Below are positions 5,317-5,453 of a DNA stretch of 5,453 bases, piece by piece. Position numbers and translations under genes: made by a program. Source of the stretch: Candidatus Elarobacter sp. (lineage in GTDB: Bacteria > Vulcanimicrobiota > Vulcanimicrobiia > Vulcanimicrobiales > Vulcanimicrobiaceae); NCBI GenBank assembly GCA_030150085.1, contig JASLGJ010000561.1, forward strand, positions 1 to 5,453, in the 5' to 3' direction. How positions within the stretch are numbered: position 1 is the stretch's first letter; each line of letters begins with the position of its first letter. The notes below the pieces were generated by a model. It ran no database searches. It saw only the letters and a program-made list of their open reading frames with translations, and was not told where the DNA came from.

Positions 5317-5453
5317 CTAGATGTCCACCATCGCGCCGTACGTCTCGGGGCGGCGGTCGCGGTAGAACTGCCAGGTGTTGCGGACCTCCTCGATCACGCG
5401 GCGGTCCATGGCGCCGATCACGACCTCGTCCCGGTCGCGCGAGCCGACGGCGA
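5317..5453 (-). CDS. Carbon-nitrogen hydrolase C-terminus, probable beta-ureidopropionase (N-carbamoyl-beta-alanine amidohydrolase)
   Basis: Only the last 44 codons are in the window; the gene runs off the right edge and ends at TAG (complement of 5317-5319). The visible peptide contains DEVVIGAMDRRVIEEVRNTW followed by QFYRDRRPETYGAMVDI. The block NTWQFYRDRRPETYG is characteristic of the C-terminus of nitrilase-superfamily N-carbamoyl amidohydrolases, namely beta-ureidopropionase and N-carbamoyl-amino-acid amidohydrolases. They hydrolyse N-carbamoyl-beta-alanine to beta-alanine, CO2 and NH3 in reductive pyrimidine degradation. The catalytic Glu-Lys-Cys residues lie outside the window. The same-strand NCS1 transporter 64 bp downstream supports a pyrimidine or hydantoin pathway. 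A broader amidase or nitrilase activity cannot be excluded from this fragment. Confidence 0.8.
   Translation of the reverse strand, partial: AVGSRDRDEVVIGAMDRRVIEEVRNTWQFYRDRRPETYGAMVDI

Noticed and set aside
1..5453. CRISPR arrays, tRNA or rRNA genes, insertion-sequence ends
   Set aside because: No regularly spaced repeats, no tRNA-like cloverleaf or CCA end, no rRNA-like stretch and no transposase motifs were seen. Almost the whole window is accounted for by protein genes.

Overview
The window is high-GC bacterial DNA, roughly 70% G+C by inspection, with most codons in the metabolic genes ending in G or C. The gene mix is an Uma2-type nuclease, a DUF5678/retropepsin-like pair, and a nucleobase-transporter/amidohydrolase/aminotransferase neighbourhood. 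That would fit an environmental lineage such as Candidatus Eremiobacterota (WPS-2), Chloroflexota or an actinobacterium. The sequence does not fix the phylum, so this is a weak inference.

Layout, left to right. Bases 1-513 (+) hold the 3' part of an Uma2-family endonuclease gene that begins before the window. Bases 514-608 are a GC-rich leader with a canonical G-quadruplex motif. Bases 609-1964 (+) encode a class III PLP-dependent aminotransferase. It converges on a leftward HAD-type phosphatase gene (about 1983-2789, possibly starting at 2903), and the two stop codons lie inside one small inverted repeat. Upstream of the HAD gene and also leftward are a short retropepsin-like aspartic protease gene (2900-3238) and a DUF5678 gene (3235-3624). 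The protease overlaps DUF5678 at a CTGA junction, so its start would be CTG. A perfect 12-bp hairpin (3705-3731) separates this block from a full-length NCS1 nucleobase/hydantoin-type transporter gene (3735-5252, -). Upstream of that, 5317-5453 (-) is the 3' end of a carbon-nitrogen hydrolase of the N-carbamoyl-beta-alanine amidohydrolase (beta-ureidopropionase) type. Two tandem hairpins lie between these last two genes.

Functionally, the transporter and amidohydrolase suggest uptake and reductive breakdown of pyrimidines (uracil or thymine to dihydropyrimidine to N-carbamoyl-beta-amino acid to beta-alanine). The aminotransferase is a good candidate for the next step, beta-alanine to malonate semialdehyde, although its family also includes taurine:pyruvate enzymes. 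The dehydrogenase and dihydropyrimidinase would be expected to the right of the window. The DUF5678-protease-HAD block is lower in G+C and looks like an accessory insertion between metabolic genes. The main oddities lie in the protease: no ATG, GTG or TTG before its conserved N-terminus, and an apparent loss of about 16 residues just after the catalytic DTGA motif.
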